The notes beneath the pieces were generated by a model. The model did no database searches. It had not been told where the DNA came from and saw only the letters and a list, made by a program, of their open reading frames with translations. A stretch of DNA of 64,000 bases from Collybiopsis luxurians FD-317 M1 (taxonomy: Eukaryota; Basidiomycota; Agaricomycetes; Agaricales; Omphalotaceae), in contig KN834766.1 in assembly GCA_000827265.1 (NCBI GenBank), positions 305,061 through 369,060 on the forward strand, written 5' to 3'. The position numbers and the translations under genes were made by a program. Below are positions 1 through 10,685 of this stretch, piece by piece. Position 1 is the stretch's first letter; the number at the start of each line of letters is the position of its first letter.

Positions 1-49
1 TAGTAATCACTCCGAACCCGAGTTATCTGAAGGAATGGATATGCTTATC

Positions 50-845
50 TCAAAACTTCCCGATATTGTTAAGATACACTTGACGAGCTGTATGATTATC
101 AAGATCCTTTTCCGGAATGATCTCCAGACTGGATACCCCGTCCTGGATTGGGAATTGATTAATCCAAAGCCTGAAAGAGAACTTTCACATTGTCACTAAC
201 CTTGAAGAACAGAGTTCCAAAGTGGTCCCTGTTCTGGTCAGCCAGGGGGATCCGAACCTTGGCTCCTGCTGCGATGCGGTACAATAGTCTGGCAGCAGGG
301 TGAATGCGGATCCACTTTTTTGACTTGATATCTAAATGGTCCTGAGATATCATCGATGTTCCATAGTCTTTGATTTCCTTCAACGTACCTTCAACGTCGT
401 AATACAAGGTACTGTCAGATACAATTCCAGTCAGATCAACTGAAAAAGCAAGGACTCTACAAACGGCGGCAATAGTTAGAGCTTTGTGAAGTTAGCATGT
501 AAGAATATTGAGCCTACGGATTTTCGATCAGCTGAGCTAGTTGAGCGACGAGGCCAGAAATCTGTCGGTGGGAATGTATATCAAGCATATTTGAGAGGCA
601 TAATATTTATATTTTACCTCTGGAGTGTTAGCCGCGTTCTGACGAAGATCGTAAGGTACTACACAGTCCTTCTTATCCAAAGGGTATCCCCATTCTTGGA
701 GTAATTTTCGTGCGGCTTGTTCAGAGTCTTGACTCTCCTCGAAGGTGACTATCTTTATTCCCAACGCGGAAAGCTCTTCGATAGTAACTGGACGAGACGA
801 ATCGACGGAGACATCATTCTGAAGTTCGTATGCACGAAAGGCCAT
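50..845 (-). CDS. Acireductone dioxygenase-like cupin, gene A1
   Basis: Exons read on the minus strand: 845-618, 561-518, 456-389, 331-201 and 142-50, giving 187 aa, close to the usual 180 aa of acireductone dioxygenase (ARD, methionine salvage). Seen: an N-terminal block with SSRPVTIEEL and LGIK, a FDV-like YYDVED followed by KKWIRI, and AAGAKVRIPL where true ARD has PAGIYHRF. The ARD iron/nickel ligands (HxH, then E, then H) fall on non-ligand residues. Known: ARD oxidises acireductone. Inferred: this paralogue is unlikely to keep that reaction. Exon lengths equal those of genes B1, A2 and B2, which supports the model. A divergent cupin of another role is possible. Confidence 0.68.
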
Positions 846-1362
846 CTTGGATGGGGATTGAAGATGATTCCAAGTCTGTTTTTAAGTTGTACAGTACAAG
901 GTGCCTTGTCCCGGGCATGAGGTAGATAGATGGATAGATAAATAGATATTACGCAGCAGTCCGGTAGCATTTGCAAAGGGCCCCAGGTAGGATTCTCGAC
1001 AAACGCTTCTTTAGTTCTCATGAGCCGGGTGCAGAGATATTACGAAGTTTCTGCAAGAAGCAACGCAACATCTGGAGGTGGTGAAATATCGTGTGCATCA
1101 ACAAGTTAGGCATGGAAAGGGGACAACCCAGATAGGGTATCCCGGTAGTTCGGCCTCAAAATGATGCTTGTCTCTGTATGTCGTCGTTCTTGGATTCTTC
1201 ACAACCAGCGTCGCTTTCCAAATTAAACCTTGGGACGGAGTTATCGAGATATGGTGAACTATGCGTACATTCTGAATTCAAAATTCTACCTAAAGGCGTT
1301 ACGATCCATTCCTAAGTAGCTGATTCGAAACTGAAGAATTTCAATGAACAACAAGCATCATT
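846..1362. other. Intergenic spacer between cupin genes A1 and B1
   Basis: This is the 5' flank of A1 and the 3' flank of B1. It holds a run of TAGA/GATA tetranucleotides at about 922-950 and a stretch at about 1020-1100 that recurs at 5275-5350 and, degraded, at 3567-3650. No coding frame here can be supported. Confidence 0.6.
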
Positions 1363-2158
1363 TCAAATCTTTCCGACGCTGTGGAGGTACGCTCCTCGAA
1401 TGGTGAGGTTATCAAGAACTTTCTCCTCGACGACTCCAGCATTAGCAAGTCCTCCCTGAATATGTGGTCACTACATCGCAGCTAAGAAGCAAAACCGGCC
1501 CAACTTACCTTTATGAAGGCAAGTCCCGCCATATTGGTTGCCTGGTCGCTGAAGGTAAAGCGCAACTTAGCTCCCGCAGGTATATAGAAGATTTGGCCAG
1601 GACCCAATTCCATGCGAATCCAGTTCTTTGAAACAACATCTAAGTACCCGAACGCATTAGTATCATCAATGTCAATCCTAAGAGCTGAACATCTCTACCT
1701 TCGAGATCAAAATGAGTATTACCAGTCTTCAACAGTATAGCCCCATCAACTGTGGTGGCGAATGTTCTGCAGACCATAGTGATAATCAGCGGTAATACGG
1801 GAAGCTTCTGGATAGTAGAGAATAACATACACAGCTCCAGAGAACTGGAATATTTTCGCCAAAATCTGAGCAACCTGAGATGGGAGAGCTCCATGAGACA
1901 CCGAACGATACGGATCGAATGAATTTCCACCTTCGGAGGGTTATCTGCGCCTTTTTTCAAGTCTAAAGGCACTACAGAGTCTTCCTGAGTAAGAGGAATT
2001 CCCCACTCGTGCACTAAACTTCGTGCGGATTGATCAAGATCCCGACTGCCAGTCAAGGAAGCTGTCTTCCATCCAAGAGCATCAAGTGTCTCGAGAGCTA
2101 CAGGCCGAGCTGAATCAACAGAGAAGTCGCTGCGAAGAATGTAAGCACGAAGCGCCAT
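1363..2158 (-). CDS. Acireductone dioxygenase-like cupin, gene B1
   Basis: Exons on the minus strand: 2158-1931, 1874-1831, 1766-1699, 1639-1509 and 1455-1363, for 187 aa. Every exon length (228, 44, 68, 131, 93) matches gene A, as do the intron phases, so A and B are old duplicates. Seen: the ARD-like N-terminus with DSARPVALETL, then THFDLED and KNWIRMELGPGQ, then IPAGAKLRFTFSDQ, matching the ARD cupin core WIRI...LPAGIYHRFT. The final ARD histidine is leucine, and the HxH/E ligands align with ATT and G. Inferred: same fold, catalysis probably lost. The next gene upstream is the AA9 pseudogene, which is divergent. Confidence 0.7.
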
Positions 2159-3328
2159 CTTGGATCCAGGGTAGATTGGGATCGTAGCTTCGTGAGTAAT
2201 TTTGAAGTACTGTGGGTTGCTTTAATGGTTTTGAGAGAGACAAATATGAAGGTTTTTCGCGCACCGAAGAGATGTCCCTCAATACTTGTGCGGCAAGTTG
2301 CGATTGTAAAAGGCCCCTAGATCATAAAATCAACCTTGCTTGGAAGTTTCTACGCGCACCGACGAGATGGCCCTCAATACTTGAACAGCAAGCTATGAAA
2401 GTTCGGGGCCCCCAGATCCTGAATTAAACCTTACTTGGTAATCGCGAGTACAGAGGTGGTGCTGCTTGATGTTGAAGTGCTTCCGCCGGTCCGCACGGAC
2501 ATTCCGGACCGACTTTGATTGCTTCTTTACTCTGAGTTACTGAATGTAACGCTGTCAGCCAATGAAAATTGTGTTCGTTGTTTTCATCTACCGCCACGCG
2601 TACTAGGAGCTCGGTAAGTGGTAGTCTTTCAGCTTGTGTACTAAACTGTAAAATTCCTACTCCCACTATGCCAGTCTAATTTCGAATTGGTATTGGATCT
2701 TCAGTGCTTCAACTTCAGCACAGAACTTCATCGAAAGTTACGCAATTACTTCACTCTTATGACTTGTCACTGAGGTCATCAATTGAGATAGTCTTCATGA
2801 TTTCCATTACGCCCAACTTAGTTGCTATCAAGCGTTCCATCATCAATGAATTCCGTGTCTATCTTCGGAGGATTTGCGGTTCGTAAATGGGCATATTGGC
2901 GAAATTGAGCCGTTATAGCCTTCAAACTATGTCACGAAGATTTGGAACCTAGATGTTCTATATTGGCCAAGACCGGTATGTCATTACGGTTGGATTATGC
3001 TTGATATTACTGAGCGCGTTGTGATTCCAGTGTACTTTGTTCGGATTATGTTCAACCCGACCATTTTTCGAAATCTGCCTTTCGCGGTGCATGTCGTATT
3101 GCTCTGCAATGTTTTGCGAAAATGACATACACCGTTAGCTGAGCCAAGCTCAGGAGTAGAATTGGTCGCTAACAGAGTTTTCGTCCTTGGCAGTCAAAGC
3201 CATAATTCCTGCCTATATCTCGTGTCTGGACAATTCAATCGCCTGTGCCTCGTCGAAGGCGAGTTTTTGAACGAGGCGGGCTATAAAACTGGAGCTGAAG
3301 TTCGGTTAGACACAATCTCGAAGGAAAG
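2159..3328. promoter_or_regulatory. Divergent intergenic region between cupin B1 and AA9 pseudogene
   Basis: About 1.17 kb separates the divergent starts of cupin B1 and AA9 copy 1. Besides the 92-bp repeats there is a TATA box (TATAAAA, 3282-3288), 41 bases before the AA9 ATG at 3329. The region is nearly identical to 6432-7595 in copy 2. I see no further gene in it. Confidence 0.6.
2241..2430. repeat. 92-bp tandem repeat upstream of cupin gene B1
   Basis: Two head-to-tail units each begin with CGCGCACCGA, run through a shared CCCTCAATACTTG and end near AAACCTTACTTGG or its variant. The same pair sits at about 6530-6705 upstream of B2. A third, decayed single unit lies at about 3648-3740. 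The repeats occupy the shared 5' region between the cupin and AA9 genes, so they could carry regulatory sites, but that is only inference. Confidence 0.75.
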
Positions 3329-3540
3329 ATGTTAATTCAACTTATTTCTCTCGTCCTCATGGCACTGCCAAAAACGATGGCTCATGGTAATGTACTTTCC
3401 ATCTCTATCGGTAGCACTTGGTATAATGGATGGGTACCTTACAACATTCCGACTGGGCAGACCTCCATCATACGTCCTTGGGCAACTTAGTGAGTTCAGT
3501 ATAATATCATTCAGCTCCTGAGTTGGTTACTTTCCCAATT
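3329..3540 (+). pseudogene. AA9 LPMO pseudogene, exon 1 fused to exon 5 fragment
   Basis: The ATG at 3329 opens an intact exon 1 (3329-3489) with an 18-aa signal peptide ending TMA, and the mature protein would start HGN, the copper-binding N-terminal histidine of AA9. The donor GTGAGT follows, but after about 20 bases of intron the sequence switches at about 3510 to CTCCTGAGTTGG, which matches exon 5 of the intact gene near 8420. Exons 2-4 and most of the rest are gone, so no active enzyme can be made. Compared with copy 2 this is an internal deletion of about 640 bp, possibly between short similar stretches near ATTCAGC and CAGCTGC. Confidence 0.9.
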
Positions 3541-4253
3541 AACACATCTTTGGTACTCATAAATCAGGTATACAGATATTGACAGGTTCCTGCAAGAAGC
3601 AATGCGCCGTCTGAGATGCGCAAAATATCATATGCATACGCTGACCGTGGCAAGATGGCCTCAGTTCTTTAACAGCAAGTTGAGGATGTAAAGGGCCACC
3701 AGATCGTAGATTAAACCTTGCTTGAAAATTGCGGGTATAGATTTGTATGGATTTGCCTCGATGACTCTGAGTAAGTAGAAGTAAGTGCTGCTGGAAGTAC
3801 AAAGCGATACTCCGCGCAGAAATTCCGGCTCGACCTTGATTGGTTCTTACTCCGGGCTACTAAATGTAGCGTTGTCAGCCAATGAACATTATTTTCGTTG
3901 TTTTCCTCTACTGTCATGCGTATAGTGTATCGCGGTGAACCTTCACTGAATCTGTAGACCAGTGAATGGATTTGAAAGAGAAAAATTATTTCGCTCGCGG
4001 GCCAGCCTCTCTGACAATAAGCAGGATTGCAACACCATCTTTAATTCACTTTATAAGGTAACAAAGGAACCATGGCAACACTATTTTTTTCCAGGGATAG
4101 ATGATTCCTTACAGAACCGAAAAAATTTCATGGATAATTTGAAATGTGAAGCTATCACGCAGTGAATTTCGAAGATAGCTTGATTCGAAAGTTAACAAAT
4201 TCCACACATTACTGTTGTTCTGTCGTCCTTTTTTTGCTAGGTTAACCCCCAAG
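3541..4253. repeat. Degenerate third copy of cassette intergenic sequence
   Basis: Bases 3567-3650 resemble 5281-5355 (5' flank of gene A). Bases 3650-3917 resemble the B upstream region 2367-2640, including the motif around GTTGTCAGCCAATGAA. Bases about 3962-3995 echo the start of the 92-bp repeat region near 2219. The pieces are far more diverged than copies 1 and 2. This points to an older third cassette whose genes were lost. No open coding frame is supported here. Confidence 0.72.
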
Positions 4254-4302
4254 CAGTAATCACTCCGAACTTGAGTTATCTGAAGGAGTGAATATGCTTA
4301 TC

Positions 4303-5098
4303 TCAAAACTTCCCGATATTGTTAAGATACGCTTGACGAGCGACATGATTATCAAGATCCTTTTCCGGAATGATCTCCAGACTGGATACCCCGTCCTGGA
4401 TTAGAAATTGATTAATCCAAAGCCTGGAAAAGAACTTTCACATTGTCACTAACCTTGAAGAACAGAGTTCCAAAGTGATCCCTGTTCTGGTCAGCCAGAG
4501 GGATCCGAAACTTGGCTCCTGCGGCCATGCGGTACAATAGTCTGGCAGCAGGGTGAATGCGGATCCACTTTTTAGACTTGATATCTAAATGGTCCTGAGA
4601 TATCATCGATGTTTCATAGTCTTTGATTTCCTTCAACGTACCTTCAACGTCGAAATAAAGAGTACTGTCAGATACGATTCCAGTCAGATCGACTGAAAAA
4701 GCAAGTACACTACAAACAGCAGCGATAGTTAGAGCTTTGTGAAGTTAGCACGTAAGAATACTGAGCCTACGGATTTTCGATCAGCTGAGCTAGTTGAGCG
4801 ACGAGGCCAGAAATCTGTCGGTGGGAATGTATATCAAGCATATTTGAGAGGCATGATGTTTATATTTTACCTCCGGAGTGTTAGCCGCGTTCTGACGAAG
4901 ATCGTAAGGTACTACACAGTCCTTCTTATCCAAAGGGTATCCCCATTCTTGGAGTAATTTTCGTGCGGCTTGTTCAGAGTCTTGACCCTCGTCGAAGGTG
5001 ACTATCTTTATTCCCAACGCGGAAAGCTCCTCGATAGTAACTGGACGAGATGAATCGACGGAGACATCATTCTGAAGTTCGTATGCACGAAAGGCCAT
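4303..5098 (-). CDS. Acireductone dioxygenase-like cupin, gene A2
   Basis: Exons on the minus strand: 5098-4871, 4814-4771, 4709-4642, 4584-4454 and 4395-4303, exactly 4253 bases from A1, for 187 aa. All donor and acceptor sites are kept. Changes from A1 are few, for example MAAGAKFRI for IAAGAKVRI and YFDVED for YYDVED. As in A1 the ARD metal ligands are absent although the WIRI and cupin-barrel strands are kept. Preservation of both copies without stops suggests that the protein, whatever its role, is still under selection or that the duplication is young. Confidence 0.68.
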
Positions 5099-5639
5099 CT
5101 TGGATGGGGATTGAAGATTATTCTAAGTCTCTTTTTAAGTTGTGCAGTACAAGGTGCCTTGTCCCGGGCATGAGGTAGATAGATGGATAGATAAATAGAT
5201 ATTACGCAGCAGTCCGGTAGCATTTGCAAAGGGCCCCAGGTAGGATTCTCGACAAACGCTTCTTTAATTCTCATGAGCCGGGTGCAGAGATATTACGAAG
5301 TTTCTGCAAGAAGCAACGCACCATCTGGAGGTGCGTGAAATATCGTGTGCATTGAAGAGTTAGACACGTAAAGAGGATAACCAAGATGGGATAACTCCCG
5401 GTAGTTTGGCCTCGAAATGAGGCCGGCAGATGTTTGTCCCTACATGTCGTCTTTCCTGGAATCTCTACAATCTGGAATGGAACAACGTCACTTTACAAAT
5501 TGAACTTGGGGACAGAGTCATCGAGACATGGTGAACTATACGTGCATTTCGAATTCAAAATTCTACCTAAAGGCGTTACGATCCATTCCTAAGTAGCTAA
5601 TTCAAAACTGAAGACTTTAAATGCACAACAATCATCATC
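5099..5639. other. Intergenic spacer between cupin genes A2 and B2
   Basis: Counterpart of 846-1362. It holds a TAGA/GATA run at about 5175-5203 and the 5' flanking block shared with A1. No gene seen. Confidence 0.6.
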
Positions 5640-6431
5640 TCAAATCTTTCCAACACTATGGAGGTACGCTGCTCGAATGGTGAGGTTATCAAGGTCTTTC
5701 TCTTCGACCACTCCAGCATTGGTAAGTCCTCCCTGAATATGATGTCACTTACACCGCAAGTAGAAAGCAACACTTGTCCAACTTACCTTTATAAACGCAA
5801 GTCCTGTCATATTTATTTTCTGATCGCTAAAGGTAAAACGGGACTTAGCTCCTGCAGGTACACGATAAATTTGGCCAGGACCCAATTCCATGCGAATCCA
5901 GTTCTTTGAAACGACATCTAAGTTCCCGCACGCATTAATATCATCAATGTCAATCCTGATCGTCGAATATCTCTACCTTCAAGATCGAAATGAGTATTAC
6001 CAGTCTTCAACAGTATAACCACATCAACTGTGGTAGCGAATGTTCTGCAGTTGGTAGTGATAATCGGCGGTGATACGGGAAGCTTCTAGATAGAGAAAAA
6101 CATACATAGCTCCAGAGAACTGGAACATTTTCGCCAAAATCTGAGCAACCTGAGATGGGAGCTCTATGAGACACCGAACGACACAGATCGAATGAATTTC
6201 CACCTTCGGAGGGTTATCTGCGCCTTTGTTCAAGTCTAAAGGCACTACAGAGTCTTCCTGAGTAAGAGGAATTCCCCACTCTTGTGCTAAATTTCGTGCG
6301 GATTGATCAAGATCCTGACTACCAGTCAAGGAAGCTGTCTTCCATCCAAGAGCATCAAGTGTCTCAAGAGCTACAGGCCGAGTTGAATCAATAGAGAAGT
6401 CGCTGCGAAGAATGTAAGCACGAAGCGCCAT
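5640..6431 (-). CDS. Acireductone dioxygenase-like cupin, gene B2
   Basis: Exons on the minus strand: 6431-6204, 6149-6106, 6044-5977, 5917-5787 and 5732-5640, 187 aa, with the same exon lengths as the other three family members. The key blocks are STRPVALETL, THFDLED, KNWIRMELGPGQ and VPAGAKSRFTFSDQ. Metal ligands of true ARD are replaced here as well. B2 differs from B1 by scattered substitutions and short intron indels. The gene is divergent from the intact AA9 gene, about 1.16 kb away, so the two could share a promoter region. Confidence 0.7.
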
Positions 6432-7595
6432 CTTGGATCCAGGGTAGATTGGGATCGTGGCTTCGTCAGTTATTTTGAAGTACTGTGGGTTGCTTTAATG
6501 GTTTTGAGAGAGACAAATATGAAGGTTTTTCGCGCACCGAAGAGACGTCCCCCAATACTTGTGCGGCAAGTTGCGATTGTAAACGGCCCCTAGATCATAA
6601 AATCAACCTTGCTTGGAAGTTTCTACGCGCACCGACGAGATGGCCCTCAATACTTGAACAGCAAGCTGTGAAAGTTCGGGGCCCCCAGATCTTGAATTAA
6701 ACCTTACTTGGTAATCGCGAGTACAGAGGTGGTGCTGCTTGATGTTGAAGTGCTTCCGCCGGTCCGCACGGACATTCCGGACCGACTTTGATTGCTTCTT
6801 TACTCTGAGTTACTGAATGTAACGCTGTCAGCCAATGAAAATTGCGTTTGTTGTTTTTATCTACCGCCACGCGTACTAGGAGCTCGGTAAGTGGTAGTCT
6901 TTCAGCTTGTGTACTAAACTGTAAACATCCTACTCCCACTATGCCAGTCTAATTTCGAACTGGTATTGGGTCTTCAGTGCTTCACCTTCAGCACAGAACT
7001 TCATCGAAAGTTGCCCAATTACTTCACTATTAGGATTTGTCACTGAGGTCGTCGATTTAGGTAGTCTTCATGATTTCCATTACGCCCAGCTTAGTTGCTA
7101 TCAAGCGTTCCATCATCAATGAATTCCGTGTCTATCTTCGGAGGATTTGCGGTTCGTAAATGGGCATATTGGCGAAATTGAGCCGTTATAGCCTTCAAAC
7201 TATGTCACGAAGAAGATTTGGAACCTAGATGTTCTATATTGGCCAAGACCGGTATGTCATTACGGTTGGATTATGTTTGATATTACTGAGCGCATTGTGA
7301 TTCCAGTGTAGTTTGTTCGGATAATGTTCAACCCGACAATTTTTCGAAATCCGCCTTTCGCGGTGCATGCCGTATTGCTCTACAATTTTTTGCGAAACCG
7401 TTAGCTGAGCCAAGCTCAGGAGTAGAATCGGTCGCTAACAGAGTTTTCGTTCTTGGCAGTCAAAGCCTTAATCCCTGCCTACATCTCGTGTCTGGACAAT
7501 TCAATCGCCTGTGCCTCGTCGAAGGCGAGTTTTTGAACGAGACGGGCTATAAAACTGGAGCTAAAGTTCGGTTAGACACAATCTCGAACGGAAAG
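6432..7595. promoter_or_regulatory. Divergent promoter region of cupin B2 and AA9 gene 2
   Basis: This 1.16-kb non-coding stretch carries two 92-bp repeat units (about 6530-6705) and blocks identical to copy 1. TATAAAA at 7548-7554 lies 42 bases before the AA9 ATG at 7596 and is the likely TATA box. No extra gene is supported. Confidence 0.6.
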
Positions 7596-9000
7596 ATGTT
7601 AATTCAGCTTATTTCTCTCGTCCTCATGGCACTGCCAAAAGCGATGGCTCATGGTGGTGTACTTTCCATCTCTATTGGTAGCACTTGGTATAATGGATGG
7701 GTACCTTACAACACTCCGACTGGGCAGACCTCCATCATACGTCCTTGGGCAACTTAGTGAGTTCAGTATAATATCATTCATCGCATCTGAGTCATTTTTT
7801 GCGCTCAGCGACCCCATCCTTTCTGCCACAGATCCTACTATCTCCTGCAACGACGACGGTAATTCTGGAGCCTTGCAGCTTACTGCTCCCATCACCGCAG
7901 GCCAAAAGATTACTGCCTACTGGAATCAAGTTTGGCCCCACCCTTACGGCCCAATGGTGATGTTATTTGATCCAGATTTGTTTATCTGTGAAACTGAGAC
8001 GCCTTTAGCTTGTTTACATGGCTCAATGTCCAGGGTCAACTTGTACCGGCGTAAATTCTGACACTCTGAAATGGGTAGGTTATCCCGAAATGTAAACGTT
8101 GAGGCCGTGTTTATGCGTGGATTTTATCCAGTTCAAAATCGACCAGTCCGGTCTCATCAACGGAACAGTCTTCAGTGGCTTCTGGGGAGATGGCCTCATG
8201 ATTGCTAATAATTGTTCATGGACGACAACCATTCCATCTACCATTCCTAACGGTCCATACCTGATCAGATTCGAGACAATCGCCCTACACTCCTTGCCCG
8301 CCGTGAGTGCTGACATTCTCTGACGGGTTTGCGAATCAATTCTCATCGCGTATTTCCAGCAATTTTACCCTGAATGTGCGCAGCTTCTGGTGTCAGGAGG
8401 AGGCTCCCGGGCACCCACAGCTGCTGAGTTGGTCACTTTCCCCGGAGGCTATTCCAACTCAGACCCCGGATGTGAGCAGTATCGTAGGGGACTTCTGATG
8501 TGTATACTAACGAATATAACAAATAGTAACCATCGATATCTACTCCAACGCAGCGCAAACGGAAACTACGTACCCAATCCCAGGCCCGCCTTTGTACGGT
8601 TCATCTGTAAGTCTTCTACGGGCAGTAAATATTTTATCCTGACATGATATGGCTGTAATTTCAGGGCTCTTCCTCCGTCGGGTCTACATCTTCTCATTCT
8701 TCAACTACTTCACACTCTACCACACCTACCACGCCTACGCCTACGCCTACGCCAACACCTACCGGACCCTCAGTGCCAGAATGGGGCCAGTGCGGTGGCA
8801 TAGGGTATACCGGTTCGACTACATGGTAATTATCATCATAACTTAACCTTGTCCTGCTTCAGAAACTGACTTGCACGCCCTTTTCTAGTGCTGTTCCCTA
8901 CAAGTGCAACGTTGTCAATCGTACGTCCCTGCTGCCTTTCGACTTCTGATGAGATCTTTGACTTGACGTCTTTCAAGCTTATTACTCTCAATGCTATTAA
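7596..9000 (+). CDS. AA9 lytic polysaccharide monooxygenase with CBM1, gene 2
   Basis: Nine exons: 7596-7756, 7809-7956, 8009-8074, 8132-8302, 8360-8471, 8527-8606, 8665-8825, 8889-8920, 8978-9000, giving 317 aa. An 18-aa signal peptide ends AMA, so the mature protein starts HGG. His19 (mature His1) and His98 in WPHPYGPM form the copper histidine brace, and Tyr185 in QFYPEC is the axial tyrosine. A Ser/Thr/Pro linker follows, then a CBM1 (about 286-317, [11 protein letters not shown] ... NPYYSQC). Known: AA9 enzymes cut cellulose or hemicellulose oxidatively outside the cell, and CBM1 binds crystalline cellulose. The gene faces AA9 gene 3. Confidence 0.93.
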
Positions 9001-9228
9001 AGGTAATAAAGTATGAAGCGAGCAACGATTATTTATGCGGAAAGTAGCTACGCAAGCTCAAGTGTATAAGTATAACTCCTGTCTCATAACGAACGCTGTA
9101 TTTGACGACTGGCGAAATGTTTATAATCGTTTTGTTTGATACTGACGATTGGACAAGCAGAAGACTTTGTTCAATTTGAATTAAAGCTAAGTACAGAACA
9201 TTTCTCTCGTAGGAAGATATACATAAAA
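9001..9228. terminator. Shared 3' region of two convergent AA9 genes
   Basis: Only 228 bases lie between the stop codons of the convergent AA9 genes. The stretch is AT-rich and must contain both transcript ends. No gene fits here. Overlapping 3' UTRs are likely by spacing, but no specific signal can be proven. Confidence 0.5.
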
Positions 9229-10685
9229 TTACAGGCATTGCGAGTAGTATGCTGTGAAATAGGTGTCAGTGGGAACGAGGTGAGAAGGGAAGGGGGTCAA
9301 TGAAGAAACATACTGTTGATGACTTGGCAAGTGTATGGGGAGGCACTGACAAAAATTATTCGAATGCATTAGCCAGAAGCATACTCTGCCGTAGAGCAAT
9401 TGATTCGTACCAGGCTGTGCCTCCAGTCCAGCCGATTCCTCCACATTGACCGTACTCGGGTACAGTCGGGCCAGTAGGTGATGGTGACGGGGTCGGGGTA
9501 GGAGTGGTGGGGGAACCGCCCCCACCACCGCCACCTGGGCTGGTTGTGGGACCAGTCGAGCCAGAGGTGCCGGAAGGTGGCTGAGATGGAAGTCATTATT
9601 TGTGCATGCATTCATAAGAAATTGTTCAAAAGATCTACTTACGGGAGATCCGTACAAGGGAGGCCCAGGGATGGGGTAAGTGGTCTCTGTTTGGGCTTCG
9701 TTAGAGTAGATATCGATGGTCACTGTTTCTCGCGTTAGTCAAAGACGTCATTGAGGGTGTTTCAAAATTCATAAAACTCACAGCCGGGGTCTGTGTTGGA
9801 GTAGGCTCCGGGGAAAGTGACAAGCTCATAAGATGCAGGTGCCTGACTGCCTCCTCCAGAAACCATAAGTTGTGCGCATTCAGGGTACATTTGCTGGGAT
9901 GCACAATCAAAACCAGTTCGCAGGCCCATGGAAAGATGCAAGCACTCACAGCAGGCAAAGAGTGTAGAGCGATCGTCTCGAATCTGATAAGGTATGGACC
10001 GCTGGGAATGGTAGCCGGGATGGTCGTCGTCCATGAAGAATTGTCAGCAATCATGAGGCCGTCTCCCCAGAAGCCGTCATAGACTGTTCCATTGATAAGC
10101 CCGGATTCGTCAATCTTGAACTGCAGCACAAAAATATAATCATTAGCATTTCCTGAACCACCGTCTCAATCTTTTCTGGGACCAGTGACCACTTACCCAT
10201 TCTAACGTATCAGAATTCACGCCAGTGCAGGTTGTTCCTGGGCATGCAGCCATGTAAACAAGCTACAGACGCGGTCAGCTTCAGATCTGGATGATAACTT
10301 TTTAAACTCGAGATAGATTTACCATTGGCCCATAGGGATGCGGCCACGGGGCGTTCCAGTAAGCTGTAATCTTCTCCCCTGCATTGATTGGAGCAGTCAA
10401 CTGCAGGGCTGAAGATGTACCGTCATCATTGCAGGACAAGGTAGGATCTGTGGCATCCGTAATAGGATTGCTAGGAAGATATGTCAAAGGTAAATCTTGA
10501 AGAAGAAGAATGAATGATACTTACTAGGTCGACCACGGACGGATGATAGAGGATTGGCCAACAGGAGTGTCGTACGGCTGCCAGCCATCGTACCAAGTGC
10601 CATCAATTTGAATCCAGAGTACACCGCCGTGAGCAATGACCGTTGGCAAGGCCAAGAGCGCGAGAGAGAGGAGCGTCGTCAACAT
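9229..10685 (-). CDS. AA9 lytic polysaccharide monooxygenase with CBM1, gene 3
   Basis: Nine exons on the minus strand: 10685-10525, 10470-10323, 10262-10197, 10120-9950, 9893-9782, 9722-9643, 9580-9411, 9345-9314, 9251-9229, giving 320 aa with the same intron positions as gene 2. The signal peptide ends VIA and the mature protein begins [11 protein letters not shown] gives the second copper histidine, and QMYPEC holds the axial tyrosine, with Met where gene 2 has Phe. The linker has a run of seven glycines before Thr/Pro repeats. The CBM1 starts EYGQCGGIGWTG and ends TYYSQCL. A TATA-like ATTTATA lies at 10750-10756. Confidence 0.93.

Larger units (their letters stand above)
1..3510. repeat. 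Tandem segmental duplication, copy 1 (cupin A, cupin B, AA9)
   Basis: This block is repeated at 4254-7780 with offsets of 4253 to 4273 bases, so only small indels separate the copies. It carries cupin-like genes A1 and B1 on the minus strand and the start of an AA9 gene on the plus strand. Homology to copy 2 stops at about 3510, inside AA9 intron 1, where the sequence jumps to a match of AA9 exon 5. The window begins inside the block, so its true left edge is unknown. Divergence is low and spread through coding and non-coding sequence, which suggests a fairly recent tandem duplication. Confidence 0.93.
4254..7780. repeat. Tandem segmental duplication, copy 2
   Basis: This is the second copy of the block at 1-3510, with cupin genes A2 and B2 and the start of an intact AA9 gene. 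Reading frames and splice sites are kept throughout, so this copy appears fully functional. The right edge of the match is at 7780 in AA9 intron 1, because copy 1 is deleted beyond that point. Confidence 0.93.

Noticed and set aside
7599..7895. Minus-strand open frame across AA9 exon 1 and intron 1
   Set aside because: Shadow of the AA9 gene; the plus strand has signal peptide, copper ligands and conserved introns.
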